A DNA stretch of 34,212 bases, taken from Rhodospirillales bacterium (lineage in GTDB: Bacteria; Pseudomonadota; Alphaproteobacteria; Rhodospirillales; Defluviicoccaceae). The notes below the pieces were generated by a model. The model was not told the DNA's origin, did not search any database, and saw only the letters and a program-made list of their open reading frames with translations. How positions within the stretch are numbered: position 1 is the stretch's first letter; every line of letters starts with the position of its first letter. Positions 8,205-16,665 of this stretch are shown piece after piece. The DNA is taken from positions 1 to 34,212 of the forward strand of contig JADJRE010000028.1 of NCBI GenBank assembly GCA_016712375.1. The letters run 5' to 3'. The position numbers and the translations under genes are program-made.

Positions 8205-9850
8205 CGGTCAGCGCATTCTTTCAGCGAAACTGTTATAGCCGGCATATCCTGGATAGTCGGCCTTCGAGGTCAAAGATCGTACTCCGCGCTCGCCCCGGTT
8301 CAACTTCGGGGCGATCTTGGACGGCGCCGACGGGACTTTGCGGCGCCGGGTCGGTGAGGTGCACTCGTAACCGGCGGGGTAGAGCTTCCCACTGCGCTCA
8401 GGGCGCACCTGTCCCGTGGTGCGGCGCTGATGCTGATCAATCTCGCTCCTGCGGCGTGTCATGTCGGTGCCGGCTTGGGTCGCAGTTGGTCGATCAGCCG
8501 CAAGATCTCGACGAACAACGTCCTCGGCACGGCCACTTCCGCGAGCTGGAACGTCACGTACCGGCCGTGGCGCACCACCTTCGGGCCGATCTTGACGAGC
8601 TTGTCGCGTAGCGCCGTCAGTGACCACTGCTTCACCTCCTGCGGCAGTGCCAGGGTCCGCATGAAATTGGCGAGGTTGTAGGCGAGCGTGTGCAGCTGCA
8701 GCCCCACGGCGTTGGCGGTGAAGCCGCGACACGACAGCCGTGTCCAGACGAGGGCATTCTTCCCCTCCTTGATCCACGGCTCGGCGGTGCCGCGCCGATT
8801 GTAGAAGGCGACGACCCGCTCGGGTGGATGATCGAGATTGGTGACGATGAAACCGACCCGGGGATAAAGCTCGCCTGGATGCCACTCGACCTTGGCAACG
8901 ACCCGGCGGGGTTTCGGCCAGCTCTTCGCCTGGTAGCGGAAGCTCGCATAGGTGGGCGAACGTCCTTCGGAGGACGACCGACCGGACGCCGGAGGAGATG
9001 GCTGATCTGCTGCTGCAAAACGCGGTTGGCCGGCAGCCGGATGGCGTACTTGAACCCTTCGGCCTCCAGAAACGTGTACATCTCCGGCATGGCGAAGGCG
9101 GCATCGGCACGGAAGTAGCGTCGCAGCCGGCGCTCGCGGTAGCGGGCGACGACCGGCGCCAGAACCGTCCGCCAGTCCTCGGCGCTGTGGACGTTACCCC
9201 GGCGCAGCAGGCTCCGTTCGAGATCGCCGAACTGGTGGAAGCAGAACAGCGGGTGGTAGCAGGTGCAGCCGAAGTGGCCGTTGTAGGCCGAACCCTCCTG
9301 GCGGCAGTGTGTGGGGCTCTCTGAGCTGTCGATGTCGAGAACGATCATCTTCGGCGGCTTGTGCGCGTGCACCCGGTCGATCCAGGAGTCGGCCAGGTAG
9401 CTCAGCGCCGCGAGATTGGCCTCGTGCGTCAAGCACGCCGTCTCGAAGCGGCCCATCTGGCTGATCGATGCGCCGGTGCCGGCGAGGCCTCGCCGATCGA
9501 CGATGGCGCGCATCGCCGGATCGACGGCGAGACGCTCGGCGTCATTGACATTCTCGTAGCCGGCGAGACGGCTGTACACCGACTGCCACAGCAACCCCGT
9601 CAGTACGTGTCGCGTGTTCCGGCCACGGCGCAGATCCGACAGAGCCGCCACCGCCGCCGCCGCCGTCAGGCCGAGCACCTCGTCCAGCTCGCGATAGGCG
9701 AGCAGCCCGGCATCGGAGGTGATCTTGCTGCCGTGGAACTCCAGCTTCAAACGGCGATCAAAATCGAGCTGAACAGCATCTGCTATCGATTCACCCGCTG
9801 GATGAGACATGCCGGCGCCACCAAACCGGCAATAAGGTATCGATAGCCAT
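8205..9850 (-). mobile_element. IS1380-family insertion sequence
   Basis: The limits are approximate. They are set from the transposase gene plus short flanks and the usual length of about 1.65 kb. TTATAGCCGGC (near 8230) and, inverted, TTATTGCCGGT (near 9830) are similar and could be parts of the terminal repeats. I could not define exact ends or a target duplication. The only gene is a frameshifted transposase. The element separates the defence-like genes on its left from the recombinase module on its right. Confidence 0.6.
8459..9810 (-). pseudogene. IS1380-family DDE transposase, one frameshift
   Basis: The protein starts at 9810. Family features follow in order: KLEFHGSKITSDAGLLAYRE, the catalytic aspartate region MIVLDIDSSESPTHCRQEG, YNGHFGCTCYHPLFCFHQ, and YFRADAAFAMPEMYTFLEAE carrying the second aspartate. 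The frame breaks near 8951-8958 after RRPVGRPPKDVR. In the next frame it continues as SFRYQAKSWPKPRRVVAKVE, then RRGTAEPWIKEGKNAL with the catalytic glutamate, and ends TLFVEILRLIDQLRPKP at the stop at 8459. One indel separates two otherwise intact parts. It is either a recent mutation or a sequencing error; if the latter, the element would be active. Confidence 0.85.
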
Positions 9851-10658
9851 ACACGATTGGCTCCAAAACGTCACCCCTCCAACAAGTCATCTGGGATATG
9901 CGGGAGAATATGCTGGACCCCGCTCTTGGAGGTCAAACAACACGCTTGCGGCCCAAGTCCGCCATAGAGTGCTTGCGCGCAGATCGAGAAGATCGAAGGC
10001 CGAAGCCGGCGCGCAAAGTTCGTGCTTCCGTCGGAATCGGCGCGGTGGATTTCCGGCTCCCGGTCGGCGGCCACCCTCTTGGCGCGCTGCGCGAAGTGGT
10101 CGGGGGCGGCACATCGCGCGATCGATGAAGTTGCGGCGGCGCTGTCTAGTGCCGGCATAGCCGCCCGCGCCAAGGGCAAGATCCTCTGGGTGAGCTTCAC
10201 CCCAGAGAACGGACACCGGATTATGTCCTTCTAATATGCTTGGAACTTGGCCCGTTCTGGGTTGAGGTGTCACAGAGCCGAGTGAAAGCGCCGGCAATCG
10301 TAAAAGTCCTCAGTGTAGATGAACACGTTCGGCATGGCGGCGCCGCGTGTAGGTTGGAGCCGTCGAAAGCGGCCATAGAACCGAGGATGGTTTCCCTGAC
10401 TGGAGCGTCAGCTTTCCGCTATCCTCGATATCTGCATTTCTCATCATGCGTGGATAGCCGTTGAAGAAGGGCGACAGCTTTACATTAGTGATCGGCAATT
10501 CCCTCTTCTGTTATCGGCATTTCAAGAACGTCGCTATTGGCGGAGTCTTGGCGATTGGCCAACGTGGTTTTCCCGTGATTCAGCGCATGCCCGCGACAGG
10601 GTTGGCGACGGAGCGTTGGATCGATGCGCGTTGGGGTTCGCTATCGAGAAACCGCCCC
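9851..10658. other. About 800 bases without a convincing gene
   Basis: Frames exist on both strands in this stretch (for example a minus frame with GHNPVSVLWGEAHPEDLALG and a plus frame with GIAARAKGKILWVSFTPENG), but none has family features or a good start. A hairpin CTCTGGGTGA/TCACCCCAGAG (10184-10207) is present. The region may be scar DNA from insertions next to the IS1380 copy. Confidence 0.4.
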
Positions 10659-11081
10659 CTATTTCGCGAGGATGCGTTGCTTCTGCTCGTCCCACACGCT
10701 CGGCATCAACCCCGTCAACTCCTCCAGCTGCATGCCCTTCGGCTGACGGCCATCAATGATCGCCTCCTGAATGTCCGGCGCCAGCAGCGTCAGCCGCAGC
10801 AGGCGGTTGACGAAGCTGCGGGTGATACCCTCTGCTTCGGCCAGTTCCCCAGCCGATCGGTACCTGCATTCTTCCAACATCCGCTTCCACCGATGCGCCC
10901 GCGCCAGCGCGAATCAGCGTCTCGTCGGGCCGTGGCTTCGCCGGCGCCAGGCGTCGCTGCCGTCAGGCGCAATGATCACCTTGCGGCCTCCGAGCCGCTT
11001 CCACGTCATCGGGATGTGGACGATGATCGTCGAGTCGTCGAGTTCCCAGTTGTCGCCGCCAATCCTTGGCTTCGCTTTCAT
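10659..11081 (-). pseudogene. Small HTH protein of the recombinase module, two indels
   Basis: The ATG at 11081 overlaps the recombinase stop (ATGA), so the gene is translationally coupled. The first part reads WELDDSTIIVHIPMTWKRLG, then GRKVIIAPDGSDAW. Near 10945 a base is missing and the frame moves to APAKPRPDETLIRA. About 60 bases later a second indel restores the first frame with ALARAHRWKRMLEECRYRSA, then a helix-turn-helix AEAEGITRSFVNRLLRL and the tail LAPDIQEAIIDGRQPKGMQL. Proteins of this type regularly follow large serine recombinases in alphaproteobacteria. The HTH suggests DNA binding, perhaps as a recombination directionality factor or repressor; that role is inference. The two compensating shifts leave the HTH half intact. 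Confidence 0.6.
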
Positions 11082-12409
11082 GCGGCCACCCTCAACCGAA
11101 GCTCCTCGACCAGCGTCTGCAACCCGTCAGCCCGGAGCCGAACCTGCATGCCATCGGGCGCGAGATCGACCCGCTCGACCAGCAACCGGACGATGCGCGC
11201 CTGCTCGGCCGGGAACAGCTCGTCCCATAGTGGCGCCAGGTCGGTGATGGCCTTAACGACGTCCCGCTCGGCAATCGCCTCCTCGCCCTCGCACTTCGCC
11301 GCCGCCCATATCCGGGCGATGATCTCGGGCGTACGCAGCAGGTGCCGGACTTGTGCCACCACCGCTTCCTCCACCTCGGCTGCCGGAACGCTGCGCACCG
11401 AGCAGTTGGCGTAGCCCTGGCGAATGGCGTCGCTGGCGACGTAGTAGCGGTAGAGCCTGCCAGCCTTGCGCGTGTGCGACGGCGTCATCGCGTGCCCGCC
11501 CGGCCCGAAGATCAGCCCGCGCAGCAACGCCGGCGTCTGCGCGCGCGAGCCGTTGGCGCGAGCGACCGTATTCTCGGCGAGGATGGCGTGGACCTTGTCC
11601 CATGTGGCGCGGTCGATGATCGGCGCGTGCTCGCCGAGATACGGTGTTCCTTTGTGCACCGCCTCGCCGAGGTAAACCCGGTTGTTGAGGATCTTGTAGA
11701 TCGCGCCCTTGTCGATCGGCTTGCCCGGCCGGTGCTTGCCGTCCTGCGTCGTCCAGGATTTCGTGGTGTGGCCGGTGCGCCGAAGTTCTTGCGCCAGCTT
11801 CGTGGCCGACCCGACCCGCAGGAACCGACTGAAGACGAGCCGGACGAGTTCCGCTTCCGCCTCGTTGAGCGCCAGTTTGCGCTCGCGCACGTCGAAGCCG
11901 AGCGGCGGCGTGCCGCCCATCCACATGCCGCGGGCTCGCGAGGCGGCGAACTTGTCGCGGATGCGCTCGCCGATCACCTCGCGCTCGAACTGGGCGAACG
12001 ACAGCAGGATGTTCAGCGTCAGCCGGCCCATCGAGGTCGTCGTGTTGAATTGTTGAGTTATGCTTACGAACGAGACGTTATGCTTGTCAAATACTTCGAC
12101 AATCCTTGCGAAATCAATCAGCGAGCGTGACAGCCGATCGACCTTGTAGACGACGATCACGTCGATGACGCTGCTCTCCACGTCGCGCAGCAGCCGCTGC
12201 AGCGCCGGGCGCTGCATGGTGCCGCCGGAGAATCCGCCATCGTCGTAGCGGTCGCCGACCAGGATCCAGCCCTCGTGCTTCTGGCTCTGAATGTAGGCGA
12301 GTGCTGCCTCGCGTTGGGCGTCGAGGGAGTTGAACTCCATCTCCAGGCCCTCTTCCGAGGACTTGCGGGTGTAGATCGCGCAGCGGGTCTTGCGGATCGG
12401 TGTTTTCAC
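11078..12409 (-). CDS. Large serine recombinase
   Basis: The 443-residue protein has a resolvase/invertase catalytic domain with the nucleophile motif YTRKS (Ser17), DDGGFSGGTMQRPALQRLL and VYKVDRLSRS. A recombinase domain follows (GTPPLGFD..., IYKILNNRVYLGE), then a zinc-ribbon-like region with RYYVASDAIRQGYANC. Such enzymes integrate and excise phages and islands, or move small elements. The start is the GTG at 12409, whose GTGA overlaps the TGA of the DUF2924 gene; an in-frame ATG 10 codons upstream lies inside that gene and is less likely. The frame is intact. It is the only integrase-like gene in the window, so it is the candidate for bringing in part of the accessory region. Confidence 0.92.
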   Translation of the reverse strand: MKTPIRKTRCAIYTRKSSEEGLEMEFNSLDAQREAALAYIQSQKHEGWILVGDRYDDGGFSGGTMQRPALQRLLRDVESSVIDVIVVYKVDRLSRSLIDFARIVEVFDKHNVSFVSITQQFNTTTSMGRLTLNILLSFAQFEREVIGERIRDKFAASRARGMWMGGTPPLGFDVRERKLALNEAEAELVRLVFSRFLRVGSATKLAQELRRTGHTTKSWTTQDGKHRPGKPIDKGAIYKILNNRVYLGEAVHKGTPYLGEHAPIIDRATWDKVHAILAENTVARANGSRAQTPALLRGLIFGPGGHAMTPSHTRKAGRLYRYYVASDAIRQGYANCSVRSVPAAEVEEAVVAQVRHLLRTPEIIARIWAAAKCEGEEAIAERDVVKAITDLAPLWDELFPAEQARIVRLLVERVDLAPDGMQVRLRADGLQTLVEELRLRVAA

Positions 12410-12852
12410 TTCCCGCTCCGGTAATTGCGCAAGCCCCAAAAGAGCGGCCCGTTCCAGCGCGTGCTGGTGATCGCGCGGGCAATCGCCGACAGCGACTTGT
12501 ACTTCCGGCCCTCGTACTCGAAGCCGTCATCGAGAACTGTTGCGCAGTGCTCCACGCCCTGCCACTCGCGGATCAGCCGCGTGCCGGTAATCGGCCGGTC
12601 ACCCTTGCGCACCGGCCGCTTGCCCTTCAGCCGGCGATCCTCCTCCTCGACCAGTTCCTTTAGCTTCGCTTCGGCCCGCGCCGACAGACCTCCGTACGCC
12701 AATTCCTGGAGTCGATACGCCAAGCGCTTGACCAGAAACGTCTTGTTGTAGGGCGGCGGATCGCGATCGTAGAGGTCGCGCCACATCTGCCTCAGCTCCG
12801 CCGTCGATTTCTCCGGCAGCGCCGCGACCTGCGCTAACACACTGTAATACAT
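12406..12852 (-). CDS. DUF2924 family protein
   Basis: This 148-residue protein has the family's typical order: an N-terminal helical part (LRQMWRDLYDRDPPPYNKTF, LVKRLAYRLQELAYGG) and a C-terminal part in which LIREWQGVEHCATVLDDGFE is followed by YEGRKYKSLSAIARAIT and TRWNGPLFWGL. The function of DUF2924 is not known. The genes regularly sit directly before a serine recombinase and are thought to be its accessory proteins. The stop overlaps the recombinase GTG by 4 bases. The C-terminal motif resembles small DNA-binding modules. Confidence 0.85.
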   Translation of the reverse strand: MYYSVLAQVAALPEKSTAELRQMWRDLYDRDPPPYNKTFLVKRLAYRLQELAYGGLSARAEAKLKELVEEEDRRLKGKRPVRKGDRPITGTRLIREWQGVEHCATVLDDGFEYEGRKYKSLSAIARAITSTRWNGPLFWGLRNYRSGK

Positions 12853-12876
12853 TGCATTTTCGTCTCCGTCTAAGGT

Positions 12877-13074
12877 TCAGCCATGGACGCTCTGGTCGGC
12901 GGAGAAGTCAAAGGAACTTTCTCCCATTCGCCGGGCTTCGGCCTCGCGCTGACGCGCGCGCAAGCGGATCAGGCCAGCGGCCAGGATCTCGCCGATCTCG
13001 GCCAAGCGCTCGGCGGCGGACATCAGGTTTGGGTTGAGGGCGTTACGCATTGCCGGAAGTGACCAAGAGAACAT
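12877..13074 (-). CDS. Small protein at the head of the recombinase module
   Basis: A 65-residue protein whose core MSAAERLAEIGEILAAGLIR and LRARQREAEARR form a helical segment. Short proteins of this style usually precede DUF2924 genes in alphaproteobacteria; function unknown. The ATG at 13074 has AGGACGAA before it. A shorter start at the internal MSAAERL is possible. It ends 24 bases before the DUF2924 start, so all four genes form one operon. Confidence 0.6.
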   Translation of the reverse strand: MFSWSLPAMRNALNPNLMSAAERLAEIGEILAAGLIRLRARQREAEARRMGESSFDFSADQSVHG

Positions 13075-13241
13075 TTCGTCCTACTGGTCACATACCGGAA
13101 TGGAGCGGAAACTGTCGGCACTTGCACTGCGGTTCGGCGCGACTACATCATCGCATCAACAACATCGCGTAGCTGGTTCACCGGCGTCCCCATGATGTGG
13201 GGTGTCCCAATCAGTCAGGGCCTTGAGGGAAGGAGCACAAT
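13075..13241. promoter_or_regulatory. Divergent promoter region between the recombinase operon and unknown gene A
   Basis: The 167 bases between divergent starts must contain both promoters. AAGGAG at 13230-13235 is the ribosome binding site for the plus-strand gene. No clear operator or -35/-10 pair stands out. Confidence 0.4.
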
Positions 13242-14606
13242 GTGTACACAAACATAAGGATTTTTTCTCGATGCCAAGCGACGATCCCTCTTCCGATCCT
13301 AGCCCTTCCCGAGCCGCGCCCTTTCCGACGGCCAATTTTCCCAGCTGATCCTCCAACCCGCCCTCCTCACCTTGATCACCCATCCGTAGAGTTTTGGGAA
13401 AACCGGCTTGAGGTACCTGCCCGGCGCATTATCGAGGACGCGCGAGTCCCAGGCTTTCTTGCTGGCTGGTTAGGGCGTCGAACAGCCCGACAGGCCGCTG
13501 TTCTGTCTCACCTGCTCGGTATTCCCACCGACGTCTCCGCGAGGGAGCGACGCAAGGCCTTGCAGGAGCGCGAAACTGAGCTCTTGCCGTTCGTTCCTGC
13601 TGCCGACTTCGCTATGCGGAAGTCGATGCACGCAACGCTCGATGTTGCGGCCGAATGCCTGAGCGCCGAGGAACTCAACATCGCATGCGACAGTCACGAC
13701 AAGTACGATACCACTGCCCTGATCTTCGCCATCCTGTATCGGTCGTGGGGCGAGCTGGAAAAGGTCTTTCACCTCGACAAGCTGCATAAGGTCGGCTTTG
13801 CGCGCATGCGGCTTGTGAAACCACCCCGCCGTCCGCCGGGCAAGTTCAGCGAGTTCCTGAAAAGCGGCGAATTGCCCGCGCTGCTTCAGCGGTTTGACGC
13901 GGAGCAACGCGACCGGCACATCAGCGAACTGCTGCAGATCATCGACCTGAAGGACTCGCAACTGGTCTTCATTCGCCGGCCGCACCAGAAGGAACACATT
14001 CTCGCCGACGAGCGCGTCGTTCACGGGTTTACGCCCGACGCAATCGTGCTCGACTTCAGAAGTGAAGGCGTGCTCCTTAACGTCGCGTCGCATGACAACA
14101 CGGCTTCGTTTGATATCGCCAATCGGATTGCTTCGGCGTTTTACGCTCAGACGTTGAAATACGAAGACGTCACGGAAATCAGCCACCAGGCCCAAATCCT
14201 TCGGTTTCTCAATCTGCTTCGGAACGACGAAGCCCGGGACCTGTGTCTCGTCGAACTGCGAGTGCAGAACAGCCCGCTCCATGGAGCGCCGGTCATCGAC
14301 ATCAGCAACAAGGATAATCTCTCGATAGGCCCCGCCCTGGCGCAGCTGGAACAGGCCTTTAAGTGGACGCTGGACGATGTCAGCCGTATTCCGCGGCTCA
14401 AGGTCTTGTTCAACGACAAGCGCGTTAGCATGGAAATCGAACCCATTGGCAACGGTCTGAGCGATGAGCGAACGTTCGTCCTGCGCTATCGCGATCAGTC
14501 ATTGACGCTCGGGGAGCGACAGGTCTTTGAGGAGCTCATTGAACGGGATCACGGCATCAAAGTTGTCTCGACGGAAAAGCACGGCGCCCGGATCCGCACG
14601 AGCTGA
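13242..14606 (+). CDS. Unknown protein A of a two-gene module
   Basis: I do not recognise this 454-residue protein. From about residue 48 it reads as a solid soluble protein: HPSVEFWENRLEVPARRIIE, a helical segment with LSHLLGIPTDVSARERRKAL, a charged central part (FLKSGELPALLQRFDAEQRD, LLQIIDLKDSQLVFIRRPHQ), then a more beta-like half (VVHGFTPDAIVLDFRSEGVL, FDIANRIASAFYAQTLKYED, LRVQNSPLHGAPVIDISNKD). There is no signal peptide, membrane segment or obvious catalytic motif. The N-terminal 45 residues are proline-rich and doubtful. The GTG at 13242 has a good AAGGAG, but the ATG at 13271 in another frame begins a serine-rich peptide, so an indel near 13320-13370 is possible. Gene B follows at once, so both likely act together. 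It lies between a recombinase module and a prophage. Confidence 0.7.
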   Translation: MYTNIRIFSRCQATIPLPILALPEPRPFRRPIFPADPPTRPPHLDHPSVEFWENRLEVPARRIIEDARVPGFLAGWLGRRTARQAAVLSHLLGIPTDVSARERRKALQERETELLPFVPAADFAMRKSMHATLDVAAECLSAEELNIACDSHDKYDTTALIFAILYRSWGELEKVFHLDKLHKVGFARMRLVKPPRRPPGKFSEFLKSGELPALLQRFDAEQRDRHISELLQIIDLKDSQLVFIRRPHQKEHILADERVVHGFTPDAIVLDFRSEGVLLNVASHDNTASFDIANRIASAFYAQTLKYEDVTEISHQAQILRFLNLLRNDEARDLCLVELRVQNSPLHGAPVIDISNKDNLSIGPALAQLEQAFKWTLDDVSRIPRLKVLFNDKRVSMEIEPIGNGLSDERTFVLRYRDQSLTLGERQVFEELIERDHGIKVVSTEKHGARIRTS

Positions 14607-15718
14607 GCTGATCGCGGAACTCCTCCGTCACGGACGACGATGCGTTTCGCCCGCGGCCGAAATCGTCGAAACGGCTGGCTGGCTGGCCAATCTAGGCATC
14701 GTTGACGTTCGGCGGTGCTATGCGGTTCGTTGCTCGAACCCGATGGACGGGGACTTTCCGCCGGCGGCCCGTGACTGCGATGGGCTCGTCGTCCTCCGAG
14801 GTCAGGCAGATGAGGGGGGCGGTGAGTATCGCTGCCCCACCTGCGAGCGGATCGTTTACCCGGACGCCGGCGGCAAGGAGCGCCTGGAAACGCTGACGGT
14901 TCTGCTCAGCCCCTTGGGCATCGAAAGGTTTCTGATCAAGCACTGCGGCAAGGATGCGCGCGGTCGGCAGTTTCAGGACGGCGTGCTGACGTTGGCGATA
15001 GAACGCGTGAACGCTTCCATCTGCTTGCCGGAGTTCTGTTCAGACTCGTTACTGCTCCGCCGTAGCGTGGCGATGAGCCAAACCGGTATTTACGTCACGG
15101 TGGAGCCGGACGCGAAGCGCCGCATGGTTCAAGACATCAGCATTGCGCATGTGGCGTTCCTCCAGATCCTGACCGGCGAAGTCGATCTCTGCAGCATGCT
15201 GCGCGATCGAGTGCGGAATGGACCTACTGCATGCTCCAACGTCGATGTTCCAGTGTATGGGTTTGGTGTCACAGCGATCGGCCCCCGGGTCGAACCAGTC
15301 CCACTTCCAAGACGGTTCACGGCAAAACTGAATTCCGAGGGCTTCTGGGTCGATGACCTGCTCGTGGTGAAGGCCGATCGAAAGACGGCCATCCTGATCC
15401 TGCGGGCGCTCATCCACCGCTTCGCCCAAGACATCAGCGCCGGAAGCCAAGTCGAAGCAATGTCGGTGGACGAAATCACCGACCGCCGTCGAAAGGGCCG
15501 GCGACCTGGAATCCGACGAAAAGCGCGACGCCGGCACGATCCGCCGCATGATCGACCGTCTCCGCGACGAAATTGCAGACGCTATTCGCAAGACCACCGG
15601 CAAGCCGATCGGCGAGCACGACATCATCGAGAACGTTTCGCGGAGCGGCGCCGGCAAGCGTGCAAAGGGGTATCGGATCAATCCACGGACGGTCACGCTG
15701 GCGGCGGCGATGGTCTGA
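14527..15718 (+). CDS. Unknown protein B of a two-gene module, zinc-ribbon type, probable frameshift near 15485
   Basis: The real start is unclear. The frame opens inside gene A (TTG 14527 or 14563), and recognisable protein begins at about 14600 (ELIAELLRHGRRCVSPAAEI). Six cysteines in CYAVRCSNP, RDCDG and YRCPTCERIVYP suggest a zinc ribbon near residues 60-120. The middle (LSPLGIERFLIKHCGKDARG, QTGIYVTVEPDAKRRMVQDI, FWVDDLLVVKADRKTAILIL) is well formed but not recognised. In this frame it runs into arginine-rich nonsense after VDEITDRRRKG. The +1 frame instead gives AVERAGDLESDEKRDAGTIR, RMIDRLRDEIADAIRKTTGK and GKRAKGYRINPRTVTLAAAM, a winged-helix-like C-terminus ending at the TGA at 15716-15718. 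One indel near 15485 would join them. The C-terminus suggests DNA binding. Confidence 0.6.
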
Positions 15719-15727
15719 GCCGGACCT

Positions 15728-15835
15728 TGTCCGAAGAATCTTCACGCTGTCCGATCGCGCCACGTTGCCAGGTTAGCCATCGCAATATTCTCAATAGGTT
15801 AATGTCTGCTCAACGCGGCCGGTTGTCCGATCGCG
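15728..15835 (+). repeat. Three TGTCCGA repeats before the prophage genes
   Basis: TGTCCGA occurs at 15728-15734, 15749-15755 and 15824-15830. The last two extend to the identical 12-mer TGTCCGATCGCG (15749-15760, 15824-15835). They lie between the end of gene B and the sigma-like gene and could be operator sites. No other support. Confidence 0.35.
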
Positions 15836-15876
15836 TCGGCCGGCTGTCCTGCAAGGCTGCTCCGTAAACCGCGATT

Positions 15877-15902
15877 CTCCTCCACGACGAAACGTGGAGG
15901 AG
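15877..15902 (+). promoter_or_regulatory. Perfect 10-bp hairpin covering the ribosome binding site of the sigma-like gene
   Basis: CTCCTCCACG (15877-15886), loop ACGAAA, then CGTGGAGGAG (15893-15902) form a perfect stem. Its 3' arm contains the GGAGGAG ribosome binding site of the gene starting at 15906. When folded, the mRNA would hide the site, so translation could depend on an opening factor, temperature or upstream translation. The structure is directly visible; the control role is inference. Confidence 0.6.
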
Positions 15903-15905
15903 CGG

Positions 15906-16514
15906 ATGGCGCCGGCAAACCAGTACCCAGGCATTGATCCCCGAGTCGTTGCCTGTATTCGGCATCACGCGCGCCGCGTTTGCAGCCGTATCCCGGCGTT
16001 GGAGGTCGAAGATATCGAGCAGGAGCTGATGCTTCGGGTCCATCAGCGCCTTCCGCAATATGATCCGTCACGATCATCGCTTCGCACCTTCACGGATCGC
16101 ATCGCCAGAAGCGTCATCGCCAGTCTGGTCGAGGCCATTCAAGCAAAGAAGCGAGGCCCCGGCCTTGAGGTCCTCTTTTCGGACTGGATGATTTCTCCCG
16201 AGAACCTCGTCATCGAACCATGCGAGAGCTCGGATGCGGAGACTCATCAGTCCATCGGCTTTTGTCCCGAGCCGTACCTGAACCTGCGCACCGATCTGTG
16301 GCGGGCGTTCGATCAGTTGCCGGCGATGTTGCGGACCTGCTTCCTGGCGCTGTTCGATAATTCCGTCGCAGATGCGGCGCGCCGCACCGGCGTGTCGCGC
16401 TCCACCACCTACCACCGCGTCGCCGACTTGCGGGCGCACTTCGAGGCCGCCGGCCTTCGGGCCTATCTCGCCGATCCGGACACTTTCGATGTCTTTCCGG
16501 TAAGTGAGCAATAG
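15906..16514 (+). CDS. Sigma-70-like regulator of prophage type
   Basis: A 202-residue protein with two parts typical of ECF-like sigma factors. The first is a region 2-like helix bundle (VEDIEQELMLRVHQRLPQYD, SLRTFTDRIARSVIASLVEA). The second is a region 4-like helix-turn-helix (LPAMLRTCFLALFDN, VADAARRTGVSRSTTYHRVA). Relatives with this layout occur in alphaproteobacterial prophages at the start of the early region. It probably acts as a transcription regulator or alternative sigma factor for phage genes, but promoter recognition is unproven. I prefer the ATG at 15906, preceded by GGAGGAG, over a GTG four codons upstream. The ribosome binding site is buried in a strong hairpin. The primase gene follows after about 150 bases. 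Confidence 0.68.
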   Translation: MAPANQYPGIDPRVVACIRHHARRVCSRIPALEVEDIEQELMLRVHQRLPQYDPSRSSLRTFTDRIARSVIASLVEAIQAKKRGPGLEVLFSDWMISPENLVIEPCESSDAETHQSIGFCPEPYLNLRTDLWRAFDQLPAMLRTCFLALFDNSVADAARRTGVSRSTTYHRVADLRAHFEAAGLRAYLADPDTFDVFPVSEQ

Positions 16515-16665
16515 GGGACGAAAGTCATGCCGGGCCCTTGCGCGAATACAAAACCCCTCGGGGGAATAGCGCAACGGTATCGCTCCATGAGCCGCGCCAA
16601 GCCCGGCGCCATTTTTCCTCGGCGAAATCCAGAGCACGGCGTCGAACAGAGCGAGCATTGGTGAT

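Noticed and set aside
10461..11414. 317-codon plus-strand frame
   Set aside because: Antisense to the HTH protein and the recombinase end; low-complexity composition.
16528..16665. Possible small gene between the sigma-like and primase genes
   Set aside because: The ATG frame at 16528 stops after 13 codons, and the remaining 26-codon frame has no ribosome binding site.
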